Of a stretch of DNA of 64,000 bases, positions 18,570 through 26,652 are shown in pieces. The stretch spans positions 1,426,001-1,490,000 of the forward strand of contig NC_004347.2 of NCBI RefSeq assembly GCF_000146165.2, given 5' to 3'. The translations under genes and the position numbers were made by a program. The DNA comes from Shewanella oneidensis MR-1. Lineage in GTDB: Bacteria > Pseudomonadota > Gammaproteobacteria > Enterobacterales > Shewanellaceae. Position 1 is the stretch's first letter, and each line of letters begins with the position of its first letter. Under the pieces are notes generated by a model, which saw only the letters and a list, made by a program, of their open reading frames with translations, did not search any database and was not told the DNA's origin.

Positions 18570-20375
18570 TTAAATAGCTTTTGTCGCCTGTGTGAGCCAC
18601 TCAAGTTCAGTGCCAGACATTAAAGGCGACAGGGTATTAAACACTTTCTGATGGTAAGCATTAAACCAGTCGATTTCGCCTTGGGTTAACAAGCTCTTAT
18701 CGATAAGGCGTGCATCCATTGGGATCAGTGTTAAGGCATCAAATTCATACATTTCACGTTCGGCGTCCTTTAATGCTTCACAATGCTGCACCACCACTAG
18801 GTTTTCTAAGCGAATGCCAAAGCAGTCGGCGCGGTAATAACCGGGTTCGTTGGATAACACCATGCCAGGTATTAAGGCGATGGCATTAAGATTTTTACCA
18901 ATGCGCTGTGGACCTTCATGCACACTTAGGAAATGGCCGACGCCATGGCCTGTACCGTGGTCGTAATCAAATCCATGTTGCCACAGATATTGGCGTGCAA
19001 AGGCATCGAGCTGTTGCCCTGTCGTGCCTTTAGGATAGCGGGCTTGGTCCAAGGCGATATGGCCTTTAAGTACCAGTGTCACCATCTTTTTCTGTTCATC
19101 ACTCACTTCGCCAATGGCGATGGTGCGGGTGACGTCCGTGGTGCCATCAATATACTGAGCACCAGAATCCACTAAGTAGATGCTGTTCATCGTCATCATC
19201 GCGGGCGTGCCATTGTTATGGTTATAGTGACACATGGCCGCATTGGCGCCAGCGGCGGAGATGGTGTCGAAGCTTGGCTCGCGATACTTGGGATCTTCGA
19301 GGCGGAAACTTTCTAACTTGTCCGCAAGAGTGGCTTCATCGTGCAGACGATTAGCCGCGACTTCGGCATCGAGCCATGCAAGAAAACGACTGACCGCAAC
19401 ACCATCACGGATGTGGCTGGCACGCATACCTGCTAATTCGGCGGCATTTTTTTGGGCTTTAGGCAGAGAGACTGGGTCGATACCGGCAATCAATTTGGCG
19501 CCAGCATCGCGGGCGAGATTTTGCGCCCAAGCGTTAGCAGAGTTGGGATCGGCCAGCAGTTTCACGCCCTGCAAACTTGCCAAGGTATCGGCAAGGGCAG
19601 CTTCGCTGTTAAAGCTCACTCCTGTTCCTACATGCTCTTCAATGCCTTCAGGGAGTTTGCTTAAATCGGTAAACAGTTGCATATCACCATTGGCATGGAG
19701 CAGGGCGCAGCCGAGCACGACAGGGAGGCGAGGTACATCATTGCCACGGATATTGAGCAGCCAGCAGAAAGAATCTAATGCGGTGATCAGCGCGACATCG
19801 GCGCCCGCTTTTTTGACTAAGGCACCAATCTCGGTACGCTTTTGCAAGCTGGTTTTGCCCGCACTGTCGTCACTAAATAAGGTGATAGCTGCGCTCGACG
19901 GTGCAGGTCGATTTTGCCAGTGCTTATCAATAGGATTTTGCTCTACGGCCACTAACTCTATTTGTGCTTTGGCAAGTGTGGCTTTGGCGTTTTCAAACCA
20001 GGCTAAAGTGTGTAAACGGGCATCAAATCCAACGCGTGCACCTGCGGGTAACGTGTCGCATAGCCATTCGATTTGCGGTGTGTCGGTCAGGCTTTCATAG
20101 CTAAAGAGGTTGGCATCGACCTGTAAACGCACTTGTACCGTATAACGACCATCGGTAAAAATGGCGGCTTTGTCTTTTAGGACAATCGCCATGCCCGCCG
20201 AACCCGTAAAATCCGTCGCCCAGTAAAGACGCTCGTTGTGTTCTGGCACATATTCCCCTAAATATTCATCAGCGCGGGGGATGATAAAGGCATCTAGGTT
20301 GGCGTTTGCTAGCTCACTACGAATAGCGGCAAGACGGTTGGCAATCTTATTGTGTGACGACGATGGTAACGACAT
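18570..20375 (-). CDS. Aminopeptidase P family protein (M24B)
   Basis: Started at ATG 20375 (MSLPSSSHNKIANRLAAIR) because GGAG lies 6 bases upstream; an ATG 21 bases earlier overlaps that site. This gives 601 residues. Two creatinase N-like domains precede the pita-bread catalytic domain, with metal ligands in DSGAQYIDGTTDVTRT (Asp pair), HGTGHGVGHFLSVHEGP (His) and LSNEPGYY (Glu). The enzyme removes N-terminal residues before proline in the cytosol. The length is typical of the three-domain, eukaryote-like aminopeptidase P found in gammaproteobacteria. Confidence 0.95.
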   Translation of the reverse strand: MSLPSSSHNKIANRLAAIRSELANANLDAFIIPRADEYLGEYVPEHNERLYWATDFTGSAGMAIVLKDKAAIFTDGRYTVQVRLQVDANLFSYESLTDTPQIEWLCDTLPAGARVGFDARLHTLAWFENAKATLAKAQIELVAVEQNPIDKHWQNRPAPSSAAITLFSDDSAGKTSLQKRTEIGALVKKAGADVALITALDSFCWLLNIRGNDVPRLPVVLGCALLHANGDMQLFTDLSKLPEGIEEHVGTGVSFNSEAALADTLASLQGVKLLADPNSANAWAQNLARDAGAKLIAGIDPVSLPKAQKNAAELAGMRASHIRDGVAVSRFLAWLDAEVAANRLHDEATLADKLESFRLEDPKYREPSFDTISAAGANAAMCHYNHNNGTPAMMTMNSIYLVDSGAQYIDGTTDVTRTIAIGEVSDEQKKMVTLVLKGHIALDQARYPKGTTGQQLDAFARQYLWQHGFDYDHGTGHGVGHFLSVHEGPQRIGKNLNAIALIPGMVLSNEPGYYRADCFGIRLENLVVVQHCEALKDAEREMYEFDALTLIPMDARLIDKSLLTQGEIDWFNAYHQKVFNTLSPLMSGTELEWLTQATKAI

Positions 20376-20735
20376 AGGGGCTCCAAATGATGGCATGGGC
20401 TACACAGGTAGGCTGCCAAATTATCATGGGTAATGCTGGCAAAAAGGATGCAAATTGACGGCGATTATCGCAAGCTCAGCAACTAAGATGCAAGATATGG
20501 AATAAAGGATTTTGTATACAATTTTGTGTTTTAGCCGACATTTTGTGAGCAAAATGGCTGTGATCTTTCGCAAACAATTAAATTGAACTGTTAGCTTTAT
20601 CACTCAAAAGTTGTTACTAATTCTTACAAATTAGATACTTAACTTTTATTCAATCGCCAATATTGGCCCATTATGCTAACATTCGCCATCTCCGCTCGGG
20701 GTCAGAGGGGAGCACATGTATCAGTGGAGTTGGCG
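20376..20735. other. Divergent intergenic region
   Basis: About 360 AT-rich bases between the aminopeptidase P and ROK genes. TTGTATACAATTTTG near 20513 could be a promoter or operator element. No gene was seen. Confidence 0.4.
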
Positions 20736-21530
20736 ATGCAAACATTAACAATAGACGTGGGCGGTAGCAAAGCCCTGTTCGAACTTCAACTCAAGGGGCA
20801 TACAGAACAATATAAAATCCCCACGGGTGAAGGCTTTAAAATAGAAGACTTAAATAATCAAATCGCGGCACTAGAACGGGATTATGATTTACAGCATTAC
20901 CATTTAGCGATCGCTGTACCAGGACTTGTACAACAGAATCGTTTGGTATCCTGTAAATCCTTGCCTGGTCTGAATGGACTGAGTTTTGATACCTTGAAAA
21001 CCCAAGGTCAACTTAAGTTTATCTGCAATGATATTGACGCGGGAATGCAGGCAACCTGTGACGAAAAATATGCCTGTGAGTTGTTAGTCATGTGTGGCAC
21101 CGGTATCGGTATGTCGATTGCGTTTAACGGCAAAGCATTTACTGGTGCAACTGGGGTCGCAGGTGAATTAGGGCATTGCCGGGTGATGACTGAGTCGGGT
21201 GAGTTTAGTTTAGAGCAGCTCGCCAGTGGTGATTCTATCCGTAGTCGTAAGATTTCCACTGCCGATGATTTATACCGTTCTGGCACCTATCTCGGTATGG
21301 GATTGGCGTGGGCAGTAAATCTCTTTAATCCCAATCGGATCTGGTTAGCAGGCGGCATGATGAACAGTGCGCCCTACTATAAAGGGTGTCTGGATAGTTT
21401 AAGACGCATGGCCTTGAGTGCGCCATTAGCCGAAATGAAGATTAATCGCGTCGATGATATGGAAACCTTGGTTTGCCGTGGTTTATCAGTGATCTTGGCA
21501 AGGGATTTTTCGGATAAGGCTGATTTGTAA
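20736..21530 (+). CDS. ROK family protein (sugar kinase-like)
   Basis: Started at ATG 20736 (MQTLTIDVGGSKALFELQL), with GGAG 6 bases upstream; the longer frame from 20673 adds 21 unlikely residues. The protein has 264 residues. It has the ASKHA phosphate-binding motif DVGGSK at the N-terminus, a second ATP motif LVMCGTGIGMSIAFNG (about 120-135) and the GELGHCRVM segment. The usual ROK zinc cluster (CxCGxxGC) is absent. ROK members are sugar kinases or repressors; no DNA-binding domain is present here, so a kinase-like role is favoured with unknown substrate. The short length is notable. Confidence 0.85.
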   Translation: MQTLTIDVGGSKALFELQLKGHTEQYKIPTGEGFKIEDLNNQIAALERDYDLQHYHLAIAVPGLVQQNRLVSCKSLPGLNGLSFDTLKTQGQLKFICNDIDAGMQATCDEKYACELLVMCGTGIGMSIAFNGKAFTGATGVAGELGHCRVMTESGEFSLEQLASGDSIRSRKISTADDLYRSGTYLGMGLAWAVNLFNPNRIWLAGGMMNSAPYYKGCLDSLRRMALSAPLAEMKINRVDDMETLVCRGLSVILARDFSDKADL

Positions 21531-21552
21531 AAAGTAGAGATGGAAATAAACG

Positions 21553-21580
21553 AAAGCCCTGCAATGCAGGGCTTTGTTTT
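21553..21580. terminator. Terminator between convergent ROK and FKBP genes
   Basis: AAAGCCCTGCA-A-TGCAGGGCTTT, then GTTTTT. The stem is perfect and can act in both directions. Confidence 0.9.
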
Positions 21581-21590
21581 TAATGCAAAA

Positions 21591-22061
21591 TTAATTAATC
21601 TTCAACAGTTCCACATCAAAAATCAGCACTGAGCCGCCGCCAATTTTACCCGTGCTGCGATTGCCGTAGGCAAGATCGCTGGGAATAAAGAAGCGATACT
21701 TGTCGCCTTCAACCATCAATTGCACCCCTTCGGTCCAACCTTTAATCACCCGATTGAGCGGGAAGGCAATGGGGTCACCGCGTTCAACGGAACTATCGAA
21801 TATGGTGCCGTCGATCAAGGTGCCATGGTAATGCACAGTTACGGTATCGCTCGCCTTAGGATGAATAGTGCCAGAGCCTTGATTTAACACTTGATATTGC
21901 AAACCTGAAGCTGTGGTAACCACACCTTCTTTGGTTTTGTTTTGCGCTAAAAATTCATTACCTAAACGGATATTTTCCTGCGCTGCTTTTTGGTTGTTCA
22001 TCGTGGTAAAGAAGTAAAAAATCACCCCAGCAATCACAACAACGGCAAGTAACATTTTCAT
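21591..22061 (-). CDS. FKBP-type peptidyl-prolyl isomerase, membrane-anchored or exported
   Basis: Taken from ATG 22061 (MKMLLAVVVIAGVIFYFFTTM), 156 residues; an ATG 21 bases earlier gives MTEVLLK in front. The N-terminal hydrophobic stretch is an anchor or uncleaved signal, so the enzyme should face the periplasm. A single FKBP domain spans about residues 65-155, with the conserved VTVHYHGTLIDGTIFDSS, VIKGWTEG and FIPSDLAYGNRS segments. It catalyses cis-trans isomerisation of prolyl bonds during protein folding. The N-terminal dimerisation part seen in FkpA is short here. Confidence 0.93.
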   Translation of the reverse strand: MKMLLAVVVIAGVIFYFFTTMNNQKAAQENIRLGNEFLAQNKTKEGVVTTASGLQYQVLNQGSGTIHPKASDTVTVHYHGTLIDGTIFDSSVERGDPIAFPLNRVIKGWTEGVQLMVEGDKYRFFIPSDLAYGNRSTGKIGGGSVLIFDVELLKIN

Positions 22062-22282
22062 TTTAAGGAGCACCTCAGTCAATTTTGGCCATGTTATCAG
22101 TTTTTTAGCGTGCGAGGCTAGCTATGATCACGTACGTAGCAGTGGATGATTCGCGTTACATTTTCTCACGCTTTAAAAGCACCCAAAGGCTTTATCCCGC
22201 TTTAGAGATCGCTTAAGCTGTGACATTAGACTCTACAAAAACTCAATAAAAACAGATAAAAAGAATAAATAAGGACAGTCCT

Positions 22283-23614
22283 ATGTTAACCAAAGCAGCA
22301 AAACCTCTGGTCAAGCTGGTCGACCGTTATTTACCCGATCCCTATATCTTTGTCTTACTCCTCACGTTAGTCGTGATGATCTCGGCCGTGGTGGCCGAGC
22401 AAAAAACACCCCTGGACGTCATCAGCTACTGGGGCGATGGTTTTTGGGCACTGCTGAGTTTTTCAATGCAGATGCTATTAGTGCTGGTGGCGGGATTTAT
22501 GCTCGCCAGCTCGCCACCGATTAAAAAATTGCTTGATGCGATTGCTGGATTCGCTAAGTCTGCGCCGCAGGCGATTATCTTAGTGACGTTGGTTTCTCTG
22601 GCTGCCAGTTGGATTAACTGGGGCTTTGGTTTGGTGGTCGGCGCGTTATTTGCCAAAGCGTTAGCCCGCAAGTTACGAGTGGACTACCGTTTGTTGGTTG
22701 CCAGTGCGTACTCGGGTTTTGTGGTTTGGCACGGTGGCTTGGCGGGTTCGATTCCGTTAACCATTGCCACTGCTGGGCACTTTGCAGAAGCACAGATTGG
22801 CATTATTCCTACCAGTGATACCATTTTTGCCAGTTTTAACTTGCTGTTAGTGTTGATTTTATTTGTGGTGATGCCGCTGGTAAACCGCTTTATGTTGCCA
22901 GAAGACAAAGACAGCATCTATATCGACCCTAAGGCGCTTGAAGATGTGAGCAGTGAAGAGAGCAACACAGGGCATGCGCCAAACGCGATGATGCGTCCCG
23001 CGGATAAATTAGAAAACAGCCGTTTACTGGGCTGGAGTGTAGGCGGCGCAGGGCTGGTGTACTTAGGTTATTATTTTGCGGTGCAAGGCGGCAGCTTAAA
23101 CCTTAATTTAGTTAACTTTTTGTTTTTGTTCCTCGCGATTGTGCTGCATCAAACGCCACGCAGTTTACTGCTTAGCCTTAACGAAGCGATTAAAGGCGGC
23201 GCGGGTATTGTGATTCAGTTTCCTTTCTACGCTGGCATTATGGCGGTGATGATGCAATCGGGATTAGCCCAAAGCATCTCCGAAGGATTCGTGGCCATTG
23301 CCAGCGCTGAAAGCCTGCCATTTTGGAGTTTTATCAGCGCAGGCATCGTGAATATTTTTGTGCCTTCGGGCGGCGGACAATGGGCGGTGCAGGCCCCGAT
23401 TATGTTGCCTGCTGCCGAAGCCTTGGGCGCCGATGTGGCACGTGTTGCCATGGCTGTAGCATGGGGTGATGCGTGGACGAATCTTATTCAGCCTTTCTGG
23501 GCACTGCCTGTGCTGGCCATTGCCGGATTAAAGGCGCGGGATATTATGGGATTTTGTTTAATGCAGTTGATTATCACAGGTGTGATTATCAGTATCGCGT
23601 TGAGCTGGTTTTAA
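22283..23614 (+). CDS. Short-chain fatty acid transporter, AtoE family
   Basis: The 443-residue inner-membrane protein has about 11 hydrophobic segments and begins MLTKAAKPLVKLVDRYLPDPYIFVLLLTL. The PDPYIFV start, the SWINWGFGLVVGALFAK segment and the NIFVPSGGGQWAVQAPIM motif are hallmarks of the AtoE/short-chain fatty acid transporter family. It probably imports acetoacetate, butyrate or similar acids. No atoDAB-type genes are adjacent, so the substrate is inferred from family only. AAGGAC precedes the ATG and a strong terminator follows. Confidence 0.92.
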   Translation: MLTKAAKPLVKLVDRYLPDPYIFVLLLTLVVMISAVVAEQKTPLDVISYWGDGFWALLSFSMQMLLVLVAGFMLASSPPIKKLLDAIAGFAKSAPQAIILVTLVSLAASWINWGFGLVVGALFAKALARKLRVDYRLLVASAYSGFVVWHGGLAGSIPLTIATAGHFAEAQIGIIPTSDTIFASFNLLLVLILFVVMPLVNRFMLPEDKDSIYIDPKALEDVSSEESNTGHAPNAMMRPADKLENSRLLGWSVGGAGLVYLGYYFAVQGGSLNLNLVNFLFLFLAIVLHQTPRSLLLSLNEAIKGGAGIVIQFPFYAGIMAVMMQSGLAQSISEGFVAIASAESLPFWSFISAGIVNIFVPSGGGQWAVQAPIMLPAAEALGADVARVAMAVAWGDAWTNLIQPFWALPVLAIAGLKARDIMGFCLMQLIITGVIISIALSWF

Positions 23615-23650
23615 AGATAAACCGATAGCAGATTTTGTATTTTTGAGAAT

Positions 23651-23682
23651 AAAAGGGCAATTTAAAATTGCCCTTTTTTATT
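23651..23682. terminator. Bidirectional terminator after the AtoE-type gene
   Basis: AAAAGGGCAATTT-A-AAATTGCCCTTTT with a T-run. The perfect long stem separates the convergent AtoE and HPP genes. Confidence 0.93.
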
Positions 23683-23694
23683 GGCGATGAATGA

Positions 23695-24174
23695 TTAAAA
23701 CCACTTTTGTGGGTATTGGCGGCTGCAAAGTAAGTTGTGATACAGCCAACCAAAAGCGAGAATGAGCGCAACACCACTGGCGACGGGCATATACAGAAAA
23801 TCCCAGTGCTGCGCCGTGAGCATAACAACCAGAGGATTTGCTCCCGCGGGTGGATGTACTGTATGGGTTAGCATCATCACCGCTATGCCTAATCCGACCG
23901 CAAGCCCTAAGGTTAGCGGGGATACTCCCAAAGTATTTAAAATTATCAGTCCTACCAGACTCGTGAGTAAGTGGCCGCAGAGAATGTTTCTCGGTTGAGC
24001 GAGTGGACTTTCTGGTAAGGCAAACAGCAACACCATAGTGGCGCCAAAGGGAGCCATTAACCAAATGGTTTGCGGTGTTAGCTGTTCAAGCGCGGCTAAA
24101 CTACTGATACACAACATGGCTCCACACCCTGCGAGCAAGGCCATCTTTAGATTCTGTGGATTGATTCTTTGCAT
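23695..24174 (-). CDS. HPP family membrane protein
   Basis: The 159-residue protein has four to five hydrophobic segments. The family signature HPPAG occurs in MMLTHTVHPPAGANPLVVM (about residues 104-122), with WLMAPFGATMVLLFALPESPLAQPRN before it. HPP proteins are inner-membrane proteins; a plant homologue carries nitrite, but the bacterial role is unsettled. GGGAGGAAACG just before the ATG is a very strong ribosome site. It is divergent from the TetR gene, whose two palindromes lie in the shared spacer, so regulation by that TetR is plausible. Confidence 0.9.
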   Translation of the reverse strand: MQRINPQNLKMALLAGCGAMLCISSLAALEQLTPQTIWLMAPFGATMVLLFALPESPLAQPRNILCGHLLTSLVGLIILNTLGVSPLTLGLAVGLGIAVMMLTHTVHPPAGANPLVVMLTAQHWDFLYMPVASGVALILAFGWLYHNLLCSRQYPQKWF

Positions 24175-24320
24175 CGTTTCCTCCCATTTATGGCTGGTGT
24201 TAAGCCCTTATTTTGATAATGAATTGTGGACGTGAATGCTCAGCAAACCATCGCCGCTAACATGCTGTGGTGTTCCGTGTTCACTCGTGATTTCACTATT
24301 AACTTAATTTAGTTACCGAA

Positions 24321-24340
24321 GTAGACAGATTTGTCTGTAT
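24321..24340. promoter_or_regulatory. Palindromic operator 1 upstream of a TetR gene
   Basis: AGACA-GATT-TGTCT within the 18-base core GTAGACAGATTTGTCTGT. The same core recurs 38 bases downstream as GTAGACTGATTTGTCTAC. It lies in the spacer between the HPP gene and the TetR gene. Confidence 0.72.
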
Positions 24341-24348
24341 CTGTGAAT

Positions 24349-24386
24349 CTTCTCACGAGTAGACTGATTTGTCTACTTGTGAGAAG
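24349..24386. promoter_or_regulatory. Long palindromic operator 2 upstream of a TetR gene
   Basis: Arms CTTCTCACGAGTAGAC and GTCTACTTGTGAGAAG are 16 bases with one mismatch, separated by TGATTT. It is probably the autoregulatory site of the adjacent TetR protein and may also control the divergent HPP gene. There is no T-tract, so a terminator is unlikely. Confidence 0.75.
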
Positions 24387-24451
24387 ATAGGACTCATATT
24401 TGTTAGCTAAGATTTGCTAACGAATGTTTACCAAAGAAGAGGAATGAGTTG

Positions 24452-25066
24452 ATGCAGGGCACTGAGAGTCAGGCAGGTACGCCATCGGATAAACGGCAGC
24501 AATTGGTCACGACCGCCTTTAAACTATTTTATTTTCAAAGTGTTCATGGAGTCGGGATTAATCAGATCCTGCAAGAATCGGCGATTGCCAAGAAGACCCT
24601 GTACCACCATTTTGTCAGTAAAGATGAGTTAGTCAAAGCTGTGGTTCGTTATCGCGACGAGACTTTTTATCAATGGCTTAGCGAACGAGTGAACGCATCG
24701 CCAGCGGGACGAGAGGGCATTCGTGGGTTATTTAGGGCGCTCGATGATTGGTTTAATCAAAGGGTGCCACAGCTGTGCGAATTTCGCGGCTGTTTTTTTA
24801 TCAATGTCAGCGCCGAATTTACTGAGCCGAGTCATCCGGTGCACCAACTCTGTGCTCTGCATAAACAGCGAGTGGCGAGTTTAATTGAGCGGCAAGTGTC
24901 GGCATTGGGCTTGCCAGAAGCTAAGACCCAATATCTCGTAGCTGCGATAGGTTTACTTAAAGAGGGCGCGATAGTTTCGGCACAATTGAAGGGTGAAACT
25001 CAGTCAGCACTGTTGGCACTGGCAGTGGTTGAGCAGTTACTCGATGCTGCGACTTGTGCTGTTTAG
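24452..25066 (+). CDS. TetR/AcrR family transcriptional regulator
   Basis: The 204-residue protein has an N-terminal TetR HTH (about residues 15-60: KRQQLVTTAFKLFYFQSVHGVG, then SAIAKKTLYHHFVSKDELV). Its C-terminal ligand domain resembles the group of regulators with RGCFFINVSAEF. It is probably a repressor of its own promoter and of neighbours through the two palindromes upstream. Two ATGs stand in tandem; AAGAGGAATG lies upstream. Its TAG stop is part of the 10-base direct repeat flanking the insertion sequence, so the IS landed immediately after this gene without breaking it. Confidence 0.93.
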   Translation: MQGTESQAGTPSDKRQQLVTTAFKLFYFQSVHGVGINQILQESAIAKKTLYHHFVSKDELVKAVVRYRDETFYQWLSERVNASPAGREGIRGLFRALDDWFNQRVPQLCEFRGCFFINVSAEFTEPSHPVHQLCALHKQRVASLIERQVSALGLPEAKTQYLVAAIGLLKEGAIVSAQLKGETQSALLALAVVEQLLDAATCAV

Positions 25067-25071
25067 ATAAA
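25062..25071. repeat. Left direct repeat flanking the IS1595-type element
   Basis: TTTAGATAAA; an identical copy lies at 26110-26119 on the other side of the element. It includes the TAG stop codon of the TetR gene. IS1595 elements usually duplicate 8 bases, so two of the ten may match by chance. Confidence 0.8.
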
Positions 25072-26109
25072 AGGGCTATCCACTTAGCACGACCAACCAC
25101 TATATATTGTGGTTATCGATTTTTAATTGATTGGTACGTTATCGGCTTAGAACGCACTGCTTGCTCAAGCAACCTGTAGAATAATAATCCCCGAGAATCT
25201 GACTTTCTTCTGTTGAAGCGAAATGTAAATTCATCTAAATAATAATCAAGTTGCTTAGCCTTTACCGCACCTTGATACGTACCTAAAAGCCATCTTTTAC
25301 ATAATGATGAGACTCGATGCACCCCAGCCATTGTTTCATGTGCAGGTACAGATGAACCTAAATGCACCATCCGATTATGCTTATATCCTTTTTTGTCTAT
25401 TTGCTTGTATGCTTGAGAACCATCACTACAAATTGTGCTACCAGGCTCTATTACATCTTGAATGAATTGATGGATATGTTCTTTAGTTGCACTTTCTACT
25501 TGCCTTAAACGTATCCGCCCAAATCCAGAGGGTGATAGCAGCTCAACAGCCACCAAAACTATAGCTTTACGCTTACCCTGTTGATTTTTAATAGATGATT
25601 TTGGAATGACCCCACCTATTAATGTTTCGTCAACCTCTACGATGCCGGACAGTTTATCTCTTTCAGGGTCAACCATGGCATATCTTAACTTGTGCATTAA
25701 AGACCAAGCAGTTTGATAACTCCCAAGACCTAATAGCCTTTGGACTCCAAGAGCGCTGACCCCATTCTTTTGATTTGTAATAAACCAGACAGCTGCAAAC
25801 CAACTTTTCATGGGGGTTCTTGTTTTGTCAAAAAGTGTACTTGATGTTACTGAACACTGAAAACGGCAAGCATGACATTTTAACTTGCCATTACTTAACT
25901 GATAAGGTGATTGATGGCTCGAACAGCTTGGGCAAATGAATCCGTTTGGCCAACGAAGTGCGTAAAGGTAGCTAGTGCAAGATTGTTCATCATGAAACCA
26001 ATCAACAAATTCGTCCCAATTTGTAGGGTAATCGACGCCAGCTTTTAATAAATACGATGAAGTTTTCATTACTACATATTGACACTGGTGGCGCTAAATG
26101 GATAGCCCT
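25072..26109 (-). mobile_element. IS1595 family insertion sequence, apparently complete
   Basis: The 1038-base element is bounded by inverted repeats AGGGCTATCCACTTAGCACG (left) and, read on the minus strand, AGGGCTATCCATTTAGCGCC (right), with 17 of 20 positions matching. One intact transposase gene fills it. A perfect 10-base direct repeat TTTAGATAAA flanks both ends. The element sits exactly between two convergent genes whose stop codons are in the two repeat copies; the uninterrupted site would have had these stops almost touching. Intact ends and gene suggest a recent, possibly active insertion. Confidence 0.92.
25113..26069 (-). CDS. IS1595 family transposase
   Basis: The 318-residue protein starts MKTSSYLLKAGVDYPTNWDEFVDWF. 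An N-terminal zinc ribbon is visible (CPSCSSH...CHACRFQ, about residues 47-71), followed by the ISXO2-like DDE domain. The first Asp is in GIVEVDETLIGG (about 148), the second in STICSDGSQAYKQID (about 220), and the C-terminal segment has HRVSSLCKRWLLGTYQGA and the YYLDEFTFRFNRR motif typical of this family. It catalyses cut-and-paste-type transposition. No frameshift is seen. Confidence 0.95.
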   Translation of the reverse strand: MKTSSYLLKAGVDYPTNWDEFVDWFHDEQSCTSYLYALRWPNGFICPSCSSHQSPYQLSNGKLKCHACRFQCSVTSSTLFDKTRTPMKSWFAAVWFITNQKNGVSALGVQRLLGLGSYQTAWSLMHKLRYAMVDPERDKLSGIVEVDETLIGGVIPKSSIKNQQGKRKAIVLVAVELLSPSGFGRIRLRQVESATKEHIHQFIQDVIEPGSTICSDGSQAYKQIDKKGYKHNRMVHLGSSVPAHETMAGVHRVSSLCKRWLLGTYQGAVKAKQLDYYLDEFTFRFNRRKSDSRGLLFYRLLEQAVRSKPITYQSIKNR

Positions 26110-26119
26110 TTTAGATAAA
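26110..26119. repeat. Right direct repeat flanking the IS1595-type element
   Basis: TTTAGATAAA, identical to 25062-25071. On the minus strand it carries the TAA stop of the DUF1294 gene. Confidence 0.8.
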
Positions 26120-26632
26120 CATATCTACAGCGCCAGTTTTTATGCCATAACCCAGTACGGCTAAGTTAGCGACAACGGTGAGCCAGAAGACGTTTCTAAA
26201 TGAGGCTTTAACGGACTTGTGCCTTAACAGGTTTTGGGCAAACAGGGCGCCGGGCCAACCGCCCATGAGGGCGAGCAGATGCAAAGTGCTTTCTTTAGTG
26301 CGCCATTTACCGCGTTTTGCGGCGGATTTATCGATAGCGTAGGCGATAAAGGTCAGCAGGCTCAGTGTGAGGTACATGCCTGCAATACCGTAGGGCAACA
26401 TATGTTGCTGGGCCGCGCCGATTAAGCCAGCAATAAAAATCACCACCAATAACAGCGGCATGATGCTTGAGTCTGGAGCGGCTGAATTGGATTTTTGAGT
26501 GCGTCTACTTTGGGTGCGATGGTTCTGAGTGCGACTGTTCTGAGCGCGATGGTTTTGTGGTCGATTCTTTTGAGAACGATTTGTTTGAGGTGAAGCACTG
26601 TTGCCCGTTTTGGCAGTTTTTTTGTACGTCAT
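26111..26632 (-). CDS. DUF1294 membrane protein with a pentapeptide-repeat N-terminus
   Basis: The 173-residue protein has three to four hydrophobic segments from about residue 57. The DUF1294 core includes FIAYAIDKSAAKRGKWRTKESTLH and LMGGWPGALFAQNLLRHKS. Some relatives carry an N-terminal cold-shock domain; this one instead has a hydrophilic tail of seven consecutive five-residue units of the form xQxxR (residues 15-49), encoded by a 15-base tandem repeat. The function is unknown. The last residues are intact despite the adjacent insertion sequence. Confidence 0.9.
   Translation of the reverse strand: MTYKKTAKTGNSASPQTNRSQKNRPQNHRAQNSRTQNHRTQSRRTQKSNSAAPDSSIMPLLLVVIFIAGLIGAAQQHMLPYGIAGMYLTLSLLTFIAYAIDKSAAKRGKWRTKESTLHLLALMGGWPGALFAQNLLRHKSVKASFRNVFWLTVVANLAVLGYGIKTGAVDMFI
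26486..26590 (-). repeat. 15-base tandem repeat inside the DUF1294 gene
   Basis: Seven in-frame units encode PQTNR, SQKNR, PQNHR, AQNSR, TQNHR, TQSRR and TQKSN. The DNA copies are imperfect, so the array is diverged, but the period is exactly 15 bases. It gives a basic, disordered N-terminal tail. Confidence 0.8.
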
Positions 26633-26652
26633 TATTTGGTATCAATCTCGTG

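Noticed and set aside
19234..20100. 288-codon open frame antisense to aminopeptidase P
   Set aside because: It is a long shadow frame in a GC-richer gene; Ala/Ser-rich product without domain, and the opposite strand is a clear M24 enzyme.
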